Shown piece after piece: positions 59,500-64,000 of a stretch of 64,000 nt of DNA. This stretch comes from Burhinus oedicnemus. Its lineage: Eukaryota; Chordata; Aves; Charadriiformes; Burhinidae. Location: NCBI GenBank assembly GCA_008921705.1, contig VFFE01007650.1, positions 7,176 to 71,175 of the forward strand, in the 5' to 3' direction. The position numbers and the translations under genes are program-made. The notes under the pieces are model-generated. The model saw only the letters and a program-made list of their open reading frames with translations. It ran no database searches and was not told the DNA's origin. Position 1 is the first letter of the stretch; each line of letters starts with the position of its first letter.

Positions 59500-61620
59500 C
59501 ATAAGATGGTGAAATTCCGGATCCTGAGCAAAAAGAGCAAGGCAAGGAGCTGTATCACAGCCATGGACTTCAGGAGAGCAGACTTGGGCTGGTTCAGGGA
59601 TCTTTGAAGAATCCCATGGGATACAGTCCTAGAGAGCAGACGAGTCCAGGAAACCTGGTCAGTTCTAAAGGATCCACCTCCTTCAAGCTTGAGGCTGGTC
59701 CTTGTCCACATATAGATAGCCAAGAAAAGGTGACAGGAAGTCTGCCTGGATGAACAAGGAGCTCCTGAAAAATCTGAAACCTAAAAAGGAAGTGTACATA
59801 AGGGGAAGCAGGTACAGGTCACACTGGAGGAACAGAGAGAGACACACTGTTTGAGTGAGCAGGGATGGGGTTAGGAAAGCCAAAATCCACATGGAGTTGA
59901 ATCTGGACAGGGATGTAAAGGGCAACGAAAAAGTCTTCAGCAAGTACAACAGCAGCAAAAGGAAGATAACTGAAAATGTGGGCCCACTGCTGAATGGGGC
60001 AGGTACCCTGGTGGCAAAGGACATGGGAAAGGTTGAAGTACTCAATGACTCTTACCCTCTGTCTTGGTAAGCGGTAAGTGGTAAGAACAGCCTTCAAGTA
60101 TCCCAGGCTCCTGAGATGAATGGGGAATTCTGCAGCAATGGAGACATACCTATGGTGGAGGATGATCACATTAGGAGGAATTTAAACAAAGTGGACATGC
60201 ACAAGTCCATGGGACCTGACAGGATGTGCCCATGAGTGCTGAAGGAGCTGGCTGGTGTCATTGTGAGGCCACTCTAGATTACCTTTAAAAGGTCATGGTG
60301 ATCAGGGGAGGTTCCTGTGGACTGGATGAAAGCAAATGCTATTCCTGTCTTCAAGAAGGGCAAGAAGCAGGACTTCAGGAACTACAGGCTTGCCAACCTC
60401 AGCTTGACTTCTGGGAATATCCTGAAGCAACTAATCCTGGAAATCATGTCTAAGCATCCAGGACATAATAGCGATTTATAATTGTCAGCATGAATTTCTG
60501 AAGGGGAAATCATTCCTGACCAACCTGACAGCCTGCTGTGATGAGGTGAGTGGTGCAGTGGATGAAGGAAGAGCAATGGATGTTGTTTATCTTGCCTCTG
60601 GTAAGGCTTTTGACACTGCCTCTCAACATCCTTATAGACAAACTGAGGAAGTATAGATTAGATAGATGGACAGTGAGGTAAATCAAAAAACTGGCTGAAG
60701 TGCTGGGCTGAAAAGGTTATGACCTGTCTGTGGCATAAAGCCCAGCTGGAGGCCCATAACTAGTGATGCACCCCAGGGGTCAATACGGAGTCCAATGCTG
60801 TTTAACATCTTCCTTAATGATCTGGACAATGGAGCAGAGTACATCTTCAGCAAATTTGCAGATGATGCAAAACTGGGAGGAGTGGCTGATACATCAAATG
60901 GATGTGTCACCATTCAGAAGGACCTTGGCAGGCTGGAAAAAAGGGTCAGTGGTTATCTCATGAAGTTCAGAAAAGGAAATGCCAAGTCCTGCCCCTGGGG
61001 AGGAATAACCCCATGTGCCAATGGGGATATACCTCCATGCTGGGGGCCAATGTGTTGGAAAACAGTTTGGCAGAAAAGGCACTGGAGGTCTTGGGGGACA
61101 CCGAGTTGAACGTGAGCCAGCAATGCACCCTTGCAGCAAAGAATGCCAAAACCATCCTGGGCTACATGGTGGGAAGCATTGCCATCAGGTTGATGCCATC
61201 CAGAGTGCTGGATTGAAGTATGGGTTTCCCTGTACAGCAGAGACATGGACATACTGAAGAAAGTCCAACAAAAGGCCACAAAGACGATGAAGGGATTGAG
61301 ACATGTATGAGGAGAGGTTGAGAACTGGGACTGTTCAGCCTGGAGAGAAGGCGGCTTATGGAGATCTTACCAATGTATATAAATACCTGGTGGGAGGGAG
61401 TAACGATGGAACCAGACTCTTAGTAGTATTTAGTGACAGGACAAGATGCAATGGGCATAAAAGGAAATACGGGAAATTCCATTTAAACATAAGAAAAAAA
61501 ACCACTTTACTGTGAAGGTTACCAAGCACTGGCACAGGTTACCTAGAGAGATTGTGTCGTCTCCATCTGTGGAGATGTTCAAAACCGAACTGGACACCGT
61601 CCCAGCCAATGAGCTGTAGC
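59500..61620 (+). pseudogene. CR1 ORF2 linker, RT and C-terminal remnant
   Basis: Broken ORF2. Open pieces include 59855-60070 (linker), 60795-61109 (RT palm and thumb) and 61303-61515 (C-terminus). The catalytic motif FADD is intact at 60855-60866, unlike the other two RT remnants in this window. The reading frame is nevertheless interrupted by many stops and shifts, for example around 60060-60240, 60440-60500 and after about 61000. The retained FADD therefore reflects chance survival, not function. Confidence 0.9.
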
Positions 61621-61703
61621 TGACCCTGCTGTGAGCAGGGACTAGATGATCTCCAGAGGTGCCATCCAGCCACAAATGGTCTGTGATTTTGTGATTCTGA
61701 CTT

Positions 61704-64000
61704 TCTTATCTCCAAGTCTGACATTTCAATAATCTCTCTACAGACAACAAAATGGTTAGAAATTGCTTTCGTTACAGGTCTTTCTGTTTCCCCTTACAAT
61801 ACTCTCAGAAACCTCTTGCTTGTGGTCTTTTGGGTCTTCATGGATTTTGTGGAGTTTTCTCCATGTATTCTAAAATGTAGGTCCTGGACACTTACCACTA
61901 CTCAGGACCTGTGTGGAGTTATGCTCACGCCAAAGTAAGCTGTATATACAGTCCATAGTCCCGTCTGTGTTCTCAGTAACATATGGTGAGAAAAGGGTAT
62001 CATAAGGTCATGCCTCCCTTGCTGTACCTTTGCTGCCCCAAATTCCTGCAACCTGGCAGTTGGAAGTGTGTTTTCACCTGTGTCTTTAATGGTTCTCAAT
62101 GGTCTTTTCACCCATCCATTTATTAAAGTAACTTTGAACAAATTTATCTTTCTGGATTCCTTAATGTCCTGCAGCAATCATTCCACAACACTTACATTTT
62201 TTACTACGTTTGTTTTAAATTTGCTGCTTAGATTCATTTCTTTATTCCTGTGTTGTGACGAGTGAATAATCACTCCGTCTTCATGTTCTCCATGGTGCTA
62301 ATGATTTCATACACTCTTAAAATATTCACCTAAGGAATCTTTCTCTGTGCTAAAGAATGCTAATCTATCTACTTCTAAAGCAGTTGTTTCATACTCCTAC
62401 TCATCCTTGGCACCTTCCTCTGTTACCTTCCACTGTCCTTATTCTATTAGGCGTGTCCATGGGCTGGGAGGACAGGACTGTACGTAACGTTCAAGTTGTG
62501 GACAGGTAGTAGCATCGGTTTTTTTCTTTTCTCTTTTTTTTCTTTTCTCTTTTTTTTCTCTTTGATTCTTCCCTTTTCTAATAATTTGTAAGGTTTTGTT
62601 TTAAGTACCAAGCAGACGTCTTCCTCGAACAACCCACAACACTTCCATGTTCCACTTCCTGAGATGTAATAATAGATTTAGAGCCTTTCAGTGAGTATGT
62701 CTAGTTAGAGTTATTTTTCTCCACGTGTTTTACATTCATCTACATTAAAACTTACCTGCGATTTACAATTTTGCTAGGCCTATGGCACTTCCACAGCAAT
62801 ACCCCCATTTTGTTAGGCAGTGGTACATTCACTCTTTCTGGCTTTTCTGTGCTTTGGTTCAGCTATCTCATCCTGCTGTATTTGTGGCCTGCCTGCAGCT
62901 GCCTTCTCCACAGTAGATAACTTGTGGCCATTCTTTTAGTGGTAAATGGAGGTGCTTTATTTGTTTCTTTGTCATATTTACGCATCCTGAGTAGCCATTT
63001 CATCAAAAGATAGAGCTAGTTCTTGCTACTCCAATGTTACTGCAATGCCATTTGAAGGAATTGCATTCCAAGCCATGTGAAATTTTATATTGTTTTTTCT
63101 GCTTGTTTCCAAAAGTTCCATGCCTGATGTCAGTGTCTGGCACTGAAGGGATCTTGCTTCAGTTTTCTGCAGGGAAAAAAAAAAAAGTCCTATACCTCCT
63201 TAGTGATATTCTCACTTTAACTGAATAGTATTAAATACAGATACGTGTCAATCTTAGTGTCTTTTTAGGTAGGTACTATAGTTTTGTCACTAACTTATTC
63301 CAGCTACTTAGGCTAGAGGTAATTGGAGCTAGTTAATTATATTTTTAAATTCAAATTTCACTGCAAACTCATGCCTACTGAAAAGCATGCTATAGTCAGG
63401 CCAGGAATACTGTATTTCACAAAAATAAATGTATATGATCATTTGTTTAAGCATGGTTACTGTCTAGTATTGTAAACTCAGGGAAGGCAGAACAACCATA
63501 AAAAAAGCCTCATCGTAAACAAATATATCTAACGTAAAAAATCTCTACCTGTATCTCTTTGATGGACCAAGTCTTCCTGTATCACAAGCATTGGCTCTTT
63601 GAGATGACTTGCTATATATATCCTTTGTACTTTTTGTAAGCCAAACAGTCTTAATGAAAGCAATTGTTCTTTTTGGGTCAACATTAAAGTCTTGTCCTAC
63701 TGTTAGGTTTTTGATTTTGTAAATCATCCTTATACCTACTCTTTGAAGCAATTTTTTCAATAATAGCTTGGCAATCATTATCTTGGTGCTTTCAAATAAA
63801 ATCTCAACAGTACTGAAAGCCTTCCCTTACAATGGGGTCTAGGAATACACTGTACTGGTTCTTCAGGGCTATTTTTTGTAGGATCTTGTTCCTAACAATA
63901 GTGCCAGGAATAATAGTCTTCATTTTCACCTGAAACCAGACCACATTTTTAATCAGATTCACAGTACATAACATACCTCTTGACTTAGCTCCATTGCACT
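61704..64000. other. Non-coding unique sequence
   Basis: No gene recognised. Contains a polypyrimidine repeat at 62519-62563 and short A runs near 63175. Reading frames are short. Confidence 0.6.
62519..62563. repeat. Polypyrimidine (T8CTTTTCTC)n tract
   Basis: About 45 pyrimidines with a repeat unit of about 16 bases (TTTTCTCTTTTTTTTC). On the minus strand it encodes a run of Lys/Glu/Arg, a composition artefact. Confidence 0.85.

Larger units (their letters stand above)
58875..61703 (+). mobile_element. CR1 LINE with ORF1, endonuclease region missing
   Basis: The longest CR1 copy here. It starts within or near ORF1 (58875-59460), jumps to the end of the endonuclease (about 59500), then runs through the linker (59560-60200), RT (60300-60900) and C-terminus to a decayed tail, GTGATTTTGTGATTCTGA, at about 61703. 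Landmarks are FRRADLGWFRDL, RIPWD, GVRKAKIHMELNLDRDVKGN, ENVGPLLNGAGTLVAKDMGK, FNIFLNDLDNGAEYIFSKFA and SDRTRCNGHK. Loss of about 0.7 kb of endonuclease sequence between ORF1 and the linker is internal, because both sides are present. The 5' boundary is uncertain. Confidence 0.92.

Noticed and set aside
112..61703. CR1 open frames as active retrotransposon genes
   Set aside because: Every copy is truncated and carries frameshifts, stops or lost catalytic residues.

Overview
The window looks like ordinary non-coding DNA from a bird genome. The diagnostic signal is at least nine copies or fragments of CR1, the dominant LINE of birds, many ending in the typical 8-bp tail repeat (ATTCTATG or decayed forms). 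There is also one solo LTR-like endogenous retroviral element and a few very old MIR-like SINE relics. Base composition is AT-rich and every long open reading frame is either repeat-derived or unrecognised. I found no host protein-coding gene, no tRNA or rRNA, no CRISPR array and no bacterial or phage content.

Layout: 112-1296 is a 5'-truncated CR1 (minus). 1297-6653 is unique AT-rich sequence with a GC-rich patch at about 1400-1790. 6654-7909 is an LTR-like element (minus) with a recognisable promoter. 7910-13510 is unique. 13511-13909 is a young-looking CR1 3' end (minus) and 15689-16260 a much older one (minus). 16261-44418 is a long stretch of unique sequence broken only by a CR1 tail (26062-26110), MIR relics (17097, 28528, 33236), simple repeats, a CpG-rich patch with an RFX-type X-box (33681-34000) and a GC-rich block (39840-41062) holding the longest unexplained reading frame. 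44419-44576 is a CR1 3' fragment. 45873-49170 is a nested pair: an older CR1 split by insertion of a younger CR1 (47021-48176), which itself lacks most of ORF2. 57622-57945 is a CR1 3' end (minus). 58875-61703 is the longest CR1 (plus), with ORF1 joined almost directly to the reverse-transcriptase part of ORF2. The rest, to 64000, is unique sequence.

Functionally this is intergenic or intronic sequence. All LINE copies are dead (frameshifts, stops, truncations, changed catalytic residues), so nothing here works together as a pathway. The points most worth a second look are the internally deleted CR1 with microhomology at its deletion joint, its unexplained 5' segment, the well-preserved LTR promoter, the CpG/X-box patch, and a few candidate conserved non-coding elements. 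I see no evidence for an undescribed coding system and say so plainly.
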